Positions 48,693-56,550 of a DNA stretch of 64,000 bases are shown piece after piece; position 1 is the stretch's first letter; each line of letters opens with the position of its first letter. A program made the position numbers and the translations under genes. The notes under the pieces are model-generated. The model did not search any database. It saw nothing but the letters and a program-made list of their open reading frames with translations, and was not told the DNA's origin. The DNA is from Saccharomonospora piscinae (GTDB taxonomy: Bacteria; Actinomycetota; Actinomycetes; Mycobacteriales; Pseudonocardiaceae): NCBI RefSeq assembly GCF_005862235.1, contig NZ_VCEK01000002.1, positions 248,001 to 312,000 of the forward strand, read 5' to 3'.

Positions 48693-49805
48693 TCAGCTTC
48701 CCACGGAGGCGCAGCCCGCGACGGCATCGACGCGCGGCGGGAGCACGTCGTAGCCCTCGGACGACAGGTAGATCGTCGTTCCGGTACCGAACTGTCCGAG
48801 CCGCAGCGACACGTGCGCCAGCAGGCCACGGCCCGCGTCGAGCGGCCGATCGCTGATCGCGCGAATCGCGCGGTCGAGTCCCGAGGCGTCGATCCCCCGC
48901 CGGTGCAGGAACTCGGCGACCCGCGCCCGTGCCCGCGCGTCGTCCGAGACGTAGTCCCGGATGGGCAGGTAGATGCTGTAGTTGCCGGGCCGCTTCGGGT
49001 CACCCTCGACGAACGAGTAGCTGGAGACCAGCGGACGCCCGGCGAAGACCGTGGTGTCGCCGCCCAGCAGGCCGCAGAACTCGCGGATGCCGTCGCGGTC
49101 GAGCCCGTCGACCGCCTCCGACGCCCGGACCACCGTGTCGGCCGTGGCGTCGTGATGCGAGATGTAGAGCTTGACGCGAGACAACGGACTGTCGTCGAGG
49201 TCCACCGCGAAGAAGGTGAAGCGGTCGGCGTCGCCACGCAGCACCGAGTGCTCGGTGGCCGCGGCGTAGGCGTCCTCCATACCGAGCCTGCGGAACCCTT
49301 CCGCGACGAGTTCGGCGGCACGACCCTCGCCCCGCACGGCGGGATTGAAGTAAATCTTGAGCTTCGGTGTCGCGCCGGGCCGGAAGATCATCGAATACCA
49401 GAAGGCGAAGTGCCCGCGCGGCTGCTCGGGCAGGAACAGATCACTCACGGCGTCGAACCGGTCCGTGGGAATCCCGAACCGTTCGGACATCCTGCGGAGG
49501 AAACGTTGGGCCTGCTCCACATTGGAGCTGAGTCCGGGCCGTTCGGCCAGCGTCTCACCCAGTACACGCACGGCGCGATCACCGGTGTCGTCGAGCGCCA
49601 CCGAGAACTCGACCGGGGTGGCGTCGTCCGCGACGTCGGACGGCCATGCGGGGCCGTCGCCGAGACGCCGGTGCCCGGCAGCGTCCAGCAACTCCGAAAG
49701 CATGTCGACCGGGGTGTCGTCGTTCGGCGGGAAGCCCGCCTCGGCGCACAGTGCGCGGAGTTGCCTGCTGGTGTGATCGAACAGCGTCGTGGTCTCGTTC
49801 TTCAC
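48693..49805 (-). CDS. DMATS-type aromatic (indole) prenyltransferase
   Basis: 370 residues, the usual bacterial size. The ABBA-fold signatures are visible: FWYSMIFRPGATPKLKIYFNP (Arg/Lys and Tyr pyrophosphate-binding residues) near 128, VKLYISHHDAT near 200, and YSIYLPIRDYV near 270. The GTG at 49805 is preferred (GGAG upstream; normal N-terminus TTTLFDHTSRQL); an ORF extension of 23 codons to a TTG exists. Streptomyces relatives prenylate tryptophan or indole derivatives at C5 or C6 with DMAPP, often next to tryptophanase, as here. A flavin monooxygenase that completes such clusters elsewhere is not adjacent. Confidence 0.88.
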   Translation of the reverse strand: MKNETTTLFDHTSRQLRALCAEAGFPPNDDTPVDMLSELLDAAGHRRLGDGPAWPSDVADDATPVEFSVALDDTGDRAVRVLGETLAERPGLSSNVEQAQRFLRRMSERFGIPTDRFDAVSDLFLPEQPRGHFAFWYSMIFRPGATPKLKIYFNPAVRGEGRAAELVAEGFRRLGMEDAYAAATEHSVLRGDADRFTFFAVDLDDSPLSRVKLYISHHDATADTVVRASEAVDGLDRDGIREFCGLLGGDTTVFAGRPLVSSYSFVEGDPKRPGNYSIYLPIRDYVSDDARARARVAEFLHRRGIDASGLDRAIRAISDRPLDAGRGLLAHVSLRLGQFGTGTTIYLSSEGYDVLPPRVDAVAGCASVGS

Positions 49806-50053
49806 GCTCGCTCCGAGAGGGCTCGCGGACAACAGCTTCACTCCCACTGGCTTCTGAGGCCAAAACACGATCAACCTACGGACGTTCCAGACGGCGAGAT
49901 ACCCCTTTCTGAGTGATTTTCCGCACTCGACCAGTCACCCTCCGAAGTGCTGACTTGACATGAATCACACAGTGGACCCGACATGGGTCCGCGGGGCTCG
50001 CCGCTGCGTCGAAGTGGACACCCCGAGCCATTTCGAGCAGGAAGTGAACAACC

Positions 50054-50698
50054 ATGCAGACGCGACGTATCGCACTGGCGGCCTCGATCGCCGCCCTCGG
50101 CTTCGGACTGACGGCCTGTGGCGGCGACGACGGCTCCCAGGCGTCCACCACCGAGTCCTCCGGCGCCGCCGCGCCGAGCGACAGCGCGCCCCCGCCCTCC
50201 TCCGAGGACTCCGCCGGAGACGCCGCCGACGGTGGATCGTCCGATGAGGTCACGGCGCCCGGCACCGAACTGCAGGTCGGCGACACGGCCACTGTGCCGT
50301 ACACCTACGGCACCGACCAGGAAGGCACGGTCGCGATCACCGTCACCGCCATCGAGCAGGGCGAATCCGCCGATCTCGCCGAGTTCGGCGACCGCGCCAA
50401 CGGACTCGTGCCTTACTTCGTGAAGTTCACGGTCGAGAACGTCGAGGGCACCGACCTCTCGTACAGCTCGGTGAGCCTGGGCGCCGTCACCGCCGACGGC
50501 CGCGGCACCGGTGTCGTCATCTCCGGCGACGTCGAGGGCAAGTGCGAGAGCGAGAGCGCGGACGGCGACTTCACCAGCGCGGGCGCGACCTACGAGTCCT
50601 GCACGCTGCAGGCCGCGCAGGAGGGCGTCGAGATCGCGGGCGCCGAGTTCGACGAGGGCGACGACTACATGGACGAGCCAGTCGTCTGGACCAACTGA
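50054..50698 (+). CDS. Secreted lipoprotein with DUF4352-like fold
   Basis: 214 residues. Signal peptide with lipobox GLTACGG (Cys near 22), a Ser/Pro/Asp-rich disordered spacer to about 70, and a beta-rich domain (TATVPYTYGTDQEGTVAITV ... YFVKFTVENVEGTDLSYSS). Two Cys in the second half (GKCESE, YESCTL) may form a disulphide. It resembles DUF4352-type telokin-like lipoproteins; function unknown. Single gene, closed by the hairpin at 50703. Confidence 0.75.
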   Translation: MQTRRIALAASIAALGFGLTACGGDDGSQASTTESSGAAAPSDSAPPPSSEDSAGDAADGGSSDEVTAPGTELQVGDTATVPYTYGTDQEGTVAITVTAIEQGESADLAEFGDRANGLVPYFVKFTVENVEGTDLSYSSVSLGAVTADGRGTGVVISGDVEGKCESESADGDFTSAGATYESCTLQAAQEGVEIAGAEFDEGDDYMDEPVVWTN

Positions 50699-50702
50699 GG
50701 TC

Positions 50703-50737
50703 CGGCACGGGCCCGTCAGTCTCCAGGGCCCGTGCCG
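50703..50737. terminator. Bidirectional terminator overlapping the end of the HxlR gene
   Basis: CGGCACGGGCCC (50703-50714) pairs with GGGCCCGTGCCG (50726-50737), 12 bp perfect. The HxlR stop codon (50716-50718) lies in its loop. Confidence 0.85.
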
Positions 50738-51150
50738 TCCACGGTGGACTGCCGATAACGGCGGCGCGCGGAGCTGACCGCGCCGTGGTGCTCCACCGCC
50801 CAGTCCGCCAGCGCCGAGAGCGGGTCGAGCAGTCCTCGCCCCAGGGGAGTCAGCCCGTACTCCACCCCGGGCGGCACCGTGGGAAACACCTCCCGAACAA
50901 CCAAGCCGTCCTCCTCCAGCACACGCAGTGTCCTGGTGAGCATCCGCTGGCTGATGCCGTCGATCGAGCGATGCAGGTCGTTGAACCGGTACCGGCGGCG
51001 TCCCAGCAGCACAAGCACGAGCACCGACCACTTGTCACCGATGCGCCGCAGCGTGTCCGTCACGGGGCACGTCTCGTGCTCGTCCGCCACCACCGGTGTC
51101 GGCAAGTCGGCCGCGAGCACCGAAGGCACATTCGTGTGCGCACCTGACAT
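50716..51150 (-). CDS. HxlR-family transcriptional regulator
   Basis: 144 residues. CPVTDTLRRIGDKWSVLVLVLL is the hallmark HxlR N-terminus, with a Cys often used as a redox or electrophile sensor. FNDLHRSIDGISQRMLTRTLRVLEEDGLV is the helix-turn-helix, and VPPGVEYGLTPLGRGLL the wing and C-terminal helix. ATG at 51150. It is divergent from the SDR gene 47 bases away, which it likely controls. Confidence 0.93.
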   Translation of the reverse strand: MSGAHTNVPSVLAADLPTPVVADEHETCPVTDTLRRIGDKWSVLVLVLLGRRRYRFNDLHRSIDGISQRMLTRTLRVLEEDGLVVREVFPTVPPGVEYGLTPLGRGLLDPLSALADWAVEHHGAVSSARRRYRQSTVDGTGPGD

Positions 51151-51197
51151 GAAAGTGCCTTCTTCCGCGCCGTTCGAGGGTCACCGAGGATGAGTTC

Positions 51198-52094
51198 GTG
51201 GGCACGAGCATAGCGAAGCAGTCCCGGCAACAGCAGGCCCGAACCGTGGTGGTCAGTGGAGCCACCGACGGCATGGGAAAGGCAATCACCCTGGAGCGGC
51301 TGGCGGCAGGCGACCGGGTCATCGCACTCGGCAGCAGTGCGGACAAGGCGGCGCGACTGCGTGCCGAGGCCGACGCGGCGGGATCGGAGCCACGACTGCG
51401 AATCATCGAGGCGGACCTCAGCTCCCTCGCGGAGAACGCACGGGTGATCGCGGAGATCAGGCGCACCAATACGGCGGTCGACGCCCTTTTGCTCTTCGCG
51501 AACCGGCAGAGCCCCGGCCGACGGGAGACCGTCGACGGACTGGAGTACACGTTCGCGCTCTACTATCTGAGTCGGTACCTGCTGTGCCGGGGGCTGAGCA
51601 CACCACTCGCGGCAAGTCCCGACCCGGTCGTCGTGAGTGTCGCCGGGGTCGGCAAGACCGCGGGCGAGATCCACTGGGACGATCTTCAACTCACCCGCCG
51701 CTACAGCATGGTGCGTGCGCAACTCCAGGCCGGGCGAGCCAACGACCTACTCGGCGTGGCCTTCGCCGAGCAGGCCCGCGCACCGTTCGTGCTCTACCAC
51801 CCGGGTTTCACCCGCAGTGGCGACCTCTCACCGCTCAACCCGCTGGCGAGGGTACTGATCAGGGCGCTCGGCCGGATCGCGGCACAACCCGTGACGACCG
51901 CCGTCCGCCCGATCCACGACTTCGTCGACTCCCCACCGCGACAGCCGCTGACCGCCCTCGACCGCGCCACACCGGTCGATCTCGCGCTGCCGACACTCGA
52001 CACCGCGAAGGCGCGGCGCCTGACCACAACTACAGAGGAACTCCTGGGTGCAGCCGACTACGCCAAGATGGAACACGAGGCGGAGGCGGACTGA
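51198..52094 (+). CDS. Short-chain dehydrogenase/reductase-like protein lacking the catalytic Lys
   Basis: 298 residues of classical SDR layout. The cofactor motif is VVVSGATDGMGKAIT near residue 18, ADLSSLAENARV near 68, and VVSVAGVG near 147 holds the Ser strand. The expected YxxxK is RRYSMVRAQL: Tyr is kept but the Lys position holds Arg. It may still bind NADP(H) with changed activity. GTG start with GGATGAG upstream. Divergent HxlR regulator suggests induction by a reactive or quinone-type compound. Three copies of the 21-bp repeat follow the stop by 15 bases. Confidence 0.8.
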   Translation: MGTSIAKQSRQQQARTVVVSGATDGMGKAITLERLAAGDRVIALGSSADKAARLRAEADAAGSEPRLRIIEADLSSLAENARVIAEIRRTNTAVDALLLFANRQSPGRRETVDGLEYTFALYYLSRYLLCRGLSTPLAASPDPVVVSVAGVGKTAGEIHWDDLQLTRRYSMVRAQLQAGRANDLLGVAFAEQARAPFVLYHPGFTRSGDLSPLNPLARVLIRALGRIAAQPVTTAVRPIHDFVDSPPRQPLTALDRATPVDLALPTLDTAKARRLTTTTEELLGAADYAKMEHEAEAD

Positions 52095-52109
52095 GCCCTG
52101 GTCCACACG

Positions 52110-52190
52110 CCGTGTCCGCAGCCTGCGTAGCCGTGTCCGCAGCCCGCGTAGGCGTGTCCGCAGCCCGCGTAGCCGTGTCCGCAGCGTACG
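52110..52190. repeat. 21-bp tandem repeat, three copies plus a partial
   Basis: Units at 52110-52130, 52131-52151 and 52152-52172 (CCGTGTCCGCAGCCTGCGTAG and near copies) and a partial to about 52187. It lies between the SDR stop at 52094 and the gene at 52247. Confidence 0.95.
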
Positions 52191-52246
52191 ATGCTGGCTA
52201 CGTGCCCAGACCTTCTCGCACCTCCAGCAGGAGCTAGTGGCGATCT

Positions 52247-52831
52247 ATGCCAGTAGGTGACTGCGAGCGAGCGTTTGTGGCTGCTGCTGCGGCCGACGGA
52301 ATCGAGTTGACTCGCGCCCGCGAACCCTGGTTGAACCAGCGAGGCCACCTTGGCTTGCCGCCGGAAGCCGACGCTGCGAGACCTGCCCTCAGGACGATTT
52401 TCGAGGCACTCGACGGGCGGCTGGGCGAGCAAGAAGCCAAACGGCTCACGCCGCTCCCCGGCGACTTCGTGCACCCAGCGAGCGGCACGTTCATCGAAAT
52501 CGACGAGTCTCAGCACTTCACCAGTTTCCGCCTCCTCACGCTCGACCACTATCCCGGAGCCGTTCCACTCGGGTTCTATATCGACCACTATCGCGATCTG
52601 TGCCGCAGGTGGGCGCCCATCTCGGACAAGTACCGCGCGTCCAAGCCGGCCGTCGGGTTCGGCGACGGTGGACGACAACGGCAACGCGCCTATCACGACG
52701 CACTGCGCGATATCGCCACACCAACCATGGGCAAACCCCCGGTGATTCGCGTCGACGCGCCCGATCGCAACGGCGAAGCCGCATACGAACGCAATCGGGA
52801 CCGCATACTGCGAGCGCTGTTCACGGTGTGA
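52247..52831 (+). CDS. Hypothetical protein with restriction-endonuclease-like core
   Basis: 194 residues. The segment near 78-105 (GDFVHPASGTFIEIDESQHFTSFR) has an Asp/Glu-x-Asp-Glu pattern followed by Gln-His that suits a PD-(D/E)XK-type nuclease fold. RQRQRAYHDALRD and IRVDAPDR follow in the C-terminal half. No methylase or specificity partner is adjacent. I do not know its function; nuclease activity is an inference. ATG at 52247. It overlaps the convergent YunG-like gene by 11 bases. Confidence 0.55.
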   Translation: MPVGDCERAFVAAAAADGIELTRAREPWLNQRGHLGLPPEADAARPALRTIFEALDGRLGEQEAKRLTPLPGDFVHPASGTFIEIDESQHFTSFRLLTLDHYPGAVPLGFYIDHYRDLCRRWAPISDKYRASKPAVGFGDGGRQRQRAYHDALRDIATPTMGKPPVIRVDAPDRNGEAAYERNRDRILRALFTV

Positions 52832-53315
52832 ACGTCGTGTCTCCGCCCGGTGTCAAGCAGCTCAGCGAACCATCGAGCGGCGTTCGAGGCCGTGACGTTC
52901 CGCTCTGGGTGTCGTGGCCGGAGATCCCACGAGGAACGTAACACCCAAGACGGTCGCGGACACGAGCGGCGTAGAGGTCGTAGCGCGTGGCCATCCGGGC
53001 CGTGGGCAGCCGCCGTGGCGTCTCCGTCGACGGGTGTCCCAGTTTCTCGCCGTCGCGAAACTGGTCACGGGTGATGTCGATTTCGAGGCCGTTGTCGAGG
53101 CGGTTCCAGTAGTGCATCCCGTTGGGCGTCCCATCTCGCAAGGTGACACCAGCACACAGGAGAACGCCGCCCAGGAGCTCCGTTAGCGCCATGGAGGTGA
53201 CTCCGCAGTGGCCGGCAGCGGGATTGTCCGGGTTCCAGGTGACGGCGGGGTCGCAGGTCTGCTCGTCCCAACAATCGCGCAGCGCCGTCTCCAGGGCAAC
53301 CAACGACCAGACCAT
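52821..53315 (-). CDS. YunG-like protein
   Basis: 164 residues from the ATG at 53315 (the frame is open to 53363, with another ATG at 53336). The core LETALRDCW, GHCGVTSMALTELLGGVLL, MHYWNRLDNGLEIDITRDQF matches the small YunG family (Cys, His and Asp spaced as in an NlpC/transglutaminase-like Cys-His-Asp site). The last 40 residues beyond VRDRLG are low-complexity and may reflect read-through to an ancestral stop lost by mutation. It lies just outside the tRNA-Lys island boundary. Confidence 0.6.
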   Translation of the reverse strand: MVWSLVALETALRDCWDEQTCDPAVTWNPDNPAAGHCGVTSMALTELLGGVLLCAGVTLRDGTPNGMHYWNRLDNGLEIDITRDQFRDGEKLGHPSTETPRRLPTARMATRYDLYAARVRDRLGCYVPRGISGHDTQSGTSRPRTPLDGSLSCLTPGGDTTFTP

Positions 53316-53494
53316 AGCGATGCCGTCTTTCCCCATGCACTCGCGGGCGTGTTCTTCGCACAACCTAGCTCATGAACAGCCACCCGCGTGCCACCTCGGG
53401 CGATCACTCTCGTGGTCGCGATCAGCTGCTCGGCCGTGCGGTGGCAGCGGCGCGTGAGGGCGTCGGTAATGAATCCGGCTGGGGTTCTGGTCAC

Positions 53495-53538
53495 CTTCGG
53501 TGGGCCGCCTGGGACTCGAACCCAGAACCTATGGATTA
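53495..53538. repeat. Attachment-site repeat, far end of the tRNA-Lys island
   Basis: A 44-bp sequence identical to 58610-58653, which covers the 3' half of the tRNA-Lys gene (anticodon arm to acceptor) plus six bases beyond. Here the 5' half of the tRNA is missing: after ATGGATTA the sequence continues GGTGTCCGGG rather than the anticodon. This is the typical footprint of site-specific integration into a tRNA gene. Confidence 0.92.
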
Positions 53539-53685
53539 GGTGTCCGGGTTGATCGCCATCTGTCGGCAGCTTCCGGCACCCCACGCCACCTCGTCGAACA
53601 GGCCCCCGACTCCTCGTCGTCGGCGGGTCATTGCCACCGTCTGCCGTCGTTAGGTGGGGCAAGAGCGGGGAGATGATCTTGGTCG

Positions 53686-53943
53686 TCAAGATCGCCGCTG
53701 AATGATCTCTGCTTCGTTGATCTGATACAGCGGAATCAATCCGTGGTCGGATGATCGAACGAACGCCCGCGCAGGGGCACCAGGCAACAGGTCGAAGTCA
53801 TCACGATGCTGCCGCGACGTGCGCATGTACCTCGGCGCCGCACCGGATTGGTACACCGGAAGTCCTTCATGGGTCGGCCGCAGCGGGCTGCTGGTATCAG
53901 TCACGACGCTCACCGTAAGTCGACGCACCGACAAGCCGACCAC
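53686..53943 (-). CDS. Small island protein, possible RRQRL-motif remnant
   Basis: 85 residues. GLPVYQSGAAPRYMRTSRQH followed by a segment ending LIPLYQINEAEII resembles the small RRQRL-motif proteins common next to integrases in actinomycete integrative elements, with the motif here changed to SRQHR. The zinc Cys seen in relatives are not present. The start is unsure (GTG at 53943; an ATG lies at 53826). It could be decaying. Confidence 0.35.
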   Translation of the reverse strand: MVGLSVRRLTVSVVTDTSSPLRPTHEGLPVYQSGAAPRYMRTSRQHRDDFDLLPGAPARAFVRSSDHGLIPLYQINEAEIIQRRS

Positions 53944-54258
53944 TCTGTCTCCGTCCCGTTCGCCCGTGCCGCTCCTTCGCGCCGTGCTGTCCGGGTCAAG
54001 GGTGAGCGCAGCTCATCGCGTGAGCGACGCCGCAGGCGCCTTGATGCGGTCGGCACGGTGTAAGACGATCTAACAGGCTCGAACGGGAGGGTATGCCGTC
54101 AGTGGCGGTGCGCCCGGTGACCCCTTGCCCAAGCCGCGCCACGCGGCCCGCCGGGCGTGAGCGGAGCGGCAGACCAAGAGGCCAACAGCGCGCCGCCACT
54201 GGCGGCGCCCTTGATCCCATAGAGGGAATTTCGGCAAACAATGCCGGAGATCGACATG

Positions 54259-55752
54259 TCAGGAGGACAAATCTGCCAGAATCTCCTTCAGGTCCTTTTC
54301 AAGCCCCTTTAGTAGGTTGACTTGCACCAGGGGAAGCGCGCCAGGGGCAATCGCATCAAAACTAGGAACACCAGCATACTTAATTAAGCTACCCGCTAGC
54401 TTCTTTCGCCTAGAGCTTGCACTCTTTCCATGATCGAGATCGTGATGCAACAACGTCCTTAGATTGTTAACGTCACTGAACGAGCTTGGAATCTCCCCAT
54501 CTAGCCTTTGCCCCACACTCTCTCGGAATATGAAGTAGAGGTCGTCAATCCACGATTGATAACTTTCGGGCGAATTCAAGATTTTTCCTATCGACCCCAA
54601 TGCGGACACCGTCTTGTTGGTAGGCTTAAACAAGTCTCCACCGCTAGACGCTGCATGTAGTTCATTGATGGCCGTAATCAACTTTCGAACACTAAAAGCT
54701 GTAGATTCTACCGCGCGATGAATCGAGTTTCCGATTTCTTTGGTAACAAGATCGTTGGAGTAAAACTCGGGATAGTCAATGAATAGTTTTTTCAATAGGA
54801 TTTCATGTCGCCGTGAAGCTCCACTTTTGACATTTGCGTTAACTGTTTTCTGGAAAGCGATGTAGTCCGGGTCGTCTGCAGAGTTCCCCAACTCAACTTG
54901 CCTGAGACGCTCCGAAGAGAATCTTTCAATGAATGGGCCTAACTTTTTCAACTCTGCATCACTGAATCCTGCCCGCTTCAAATGGCAGGCCAACGTCATC
55001 ACCGATTGCACCATCGAGCGCTGACGGAGCGCTTTAGACTCAGCCGGAAAAGACTCCCGAAGCAAATTCAGGACGGATCTCACGCGGCGCGCTACGCCCG
55101 AAGACGATGAAAAGGACGCATTGTCGTTGAACATCTTAGCGATGTCATCGAAGCGGGTTCCTGAATCGATCCCTTCTATCTCTAGGGTTAGCACTTTCGC
55201 GCAGATATCAAAGTGCTCGAAACGCCGATTGGCAACCGTCGTACACTCTGTAAAGAATGGATGCTTGGACTGGCGCGAACAAAAGTCACGCAGCTTACTA
55301 TGGATTGAGTTCAGCTTCTCACTCGTCGTCAGCGGCAAGCCTGCCTGTAACCGCTGGAAGAATTCTTTGACTTCGTCATCTGACGCCGTGATGATTACAT
55401 CGTATTCGATCTCGTAGTCGTCGAACGCGTCCGACTGTGCATCGGATAGATCTTTGTAAGTCCTTGCGCCAAACTCCGCCGCCGCTTCACTCGAAAGTTC
55501 GATCTCATTCGACATGAAGCCCCATATGGCGTTCAGGCGTTGCTGCCCATCCACCACATCAAACGTATCAGGATTCGTACTCGTTCGCTGAAAATAGAAC
55601 TTCGGAAGTTTCCATCCGCGGAGAATTGAGTCGATCAGCCTTCTCTGCTGATCTTTATTCCATACCTTTTCTCGTTGCCAATCCGGAATATCATATCGAT
55701 CTCGCCTCTTATAGACTTTGTTGAGATCGATGCGATCTGATCGCATTTCCAT
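54259..55752 (-). CDS. DUF262-domain protein, stand-alone, horizontally acquired
   Basis: 497 residues. The N-terminal about 190 residues are a DUF262 (ParB/Srx-like) domain: IPDWQREKVWNKDQQRRLID, LPKFYF, then FDVVDGQQRLNAIWGF with the D-G-Q-Q-R motif, and LPLTTSEKLNSI. DUF262 is the N-terminal half of GmrSD-type modification-dependent endonucleases and of several phage-defence proteins. Here no DUF1524/HNH half is evident; the rest is helical and ends near HHDLDHGKSASSRRKKL. It is visibly richer in A+T than every neighbour, with A/T third positions, a sign of recent transfer. It abuts the phosphatase gene by one base. Possibly a defence nuclease; untested. Confidence 0.7.
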   Translation of the reverse strand: MEMRSDRIDLNKVYKRRDRYDIPDWQREKVWNKDQQRRLIDSILRGWKLPKFYFQRTSTNPDTFDVVDGQQRLNAIWGFMSNEIELSSEAAAEFGARTYKDLSDAQSDAFDDYEIEYDVIITASDDEVKEFFQRLQAGLPLTTSEKLNSIHSKLRDFCSRQSKHPFFTECTTVANRRFEHFDICAKVLTLEIEGIDSGTRFDDIAKMFNDNASFSSSSGVARRVRSVLNLLRESFPAESKALRQRSMVQSVMTLACHLKRAGFSDAELKKLGPFIERFSSERLRQVELGNSADDPDYIAFQKTVNANVKSGASRRHEILLKKLFIDYPEFYSNDLVTKEIGNSIHRAVESTAFSVRKLITAINELHAASSGGDLFKPTNKTVSALGSIGKILNSPESYQSWIDDLYFIFRESVGQRLDGEIPSSFSDVNNLRTLLHHDLDHGKSASSRRKKLAGSLIKYAGVPSFDAIAPGALPLVQVNLLKGLEKDLKEILADLSS

Positions 55753-56550
55753 TTAATCCCCCTGTCTAGTTACACCGGGAAGCGGCAATGAACCAAGATG
55801 CTTGGCAACTGCGATTGTTTCCACTGAACGAAGGTCATAATGGGAACCGTTAAGATCAACCAGGAGTGCCCCAGCTTCGAGCGCGGTCACTACTCCCGCT
55901 GCCATATCCCACGGCTTGTTACTGAGAATCACGCACGCATCCGTGCGGCCTTCCGCTACCCACGCAAGGTCAAGGGAGGCTGCGCCGAACATACGGACTC
56001 GTTCGACGTTCTCGGCAAGGGCACGGGTGACGGCGAATCGGCGTTCGTTCTTCTCTGCTGCGCCTTCGCCGGTGGCGTAGTCGCCGATGGACACGATCGC
56101 GCGCCGCAGGTCGGTAGTGCTGCTGCATTGGATCGGCTTGTCGTTGCAGTAGGCGCCGCCGCCGTGGACGACGTGGTAGCGCAGGTCGAGGAACGGTGCG
56201 GTGATGACGCCGATGAGGGGTTGCCCGCGGTGGACCAGGGCGAGTGAGGTGGCGCAGAGGGGGATGCCGTGGGCGAAATTCGAGGTGCCGTCGATGGGGT
56301 CGAGCACCCACACGTAGTCGGTGGTGTCGTCAAGTGTTCCGCCGCCGTCTTCTTCGCCGAGAAAGTCGATGCCTGGCGCGGCATGGTGCAGGTAGTCCTG
56401 GATGGCGCGTTGAATACGGACGTCGAGTTCGGTGACGTAGTCGCGGTCTCCTTTGGCGCTGACCGTGCCGGGCGCTTCGCTGGTCATCATTCGCGCGCCG
56501 ATCTCGGCTGCGTCTCGGGCGATACTCAGCAGCTCGTCAAGGCTGGTCAT
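55753..56550 (-). CDS. Inositol monophosphatase-family phosphatase
   Basis: 265 residues. Metal and substrate motifs of the family are complete: FLGEEDGGG (Glu-Glu), WVLDPIDGTSNFAHGIP (DPIDGT) and NKPWDMAAGVV (WD) near 215. The substrate may be inositol phosphate, histidinol phosphate or PAP. ATG overlaps the stop of the DUF5919 gene (ATGA), so the two are one unit. Base composition is typical of high-G+C hosts, unlike the next gene. Confidence 0.85.
   Translation of the reverse strand: MTSLDELLSIARDAAEIGARMMTSEAPGTVSAKGDRDYVTELDVRIQRAIQDYLHHAAPGIDFLGEEDGGGTLDDTTDYVWVLDPIDGTSNFAHGIPLCATSLALVHRGQPLIGVITAPFLDLRYHVVHGGGAYCNDKPIQCSSTTDLRRAIVSIGDYATGEGAAEKNERRFAVTRALAENVERVRMFGAASLDLAWVAEGRTDACVILSNKPWDMAAGVVTALEAGALLVDLNGSHYDLRSVETIAVAKHLGSLPLPGVTRQGD

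Noticed and set aside
52110-52190. CRISPR array
   Set aside because: Same head-to-tail 21-bp repeat without spacers.
53495-53538. A second tRNA gene
   Set aside because: Only the 3' half is present; acceptor 5' strand, D-arm and anticodon are missing, so it is an attachment-site copy.
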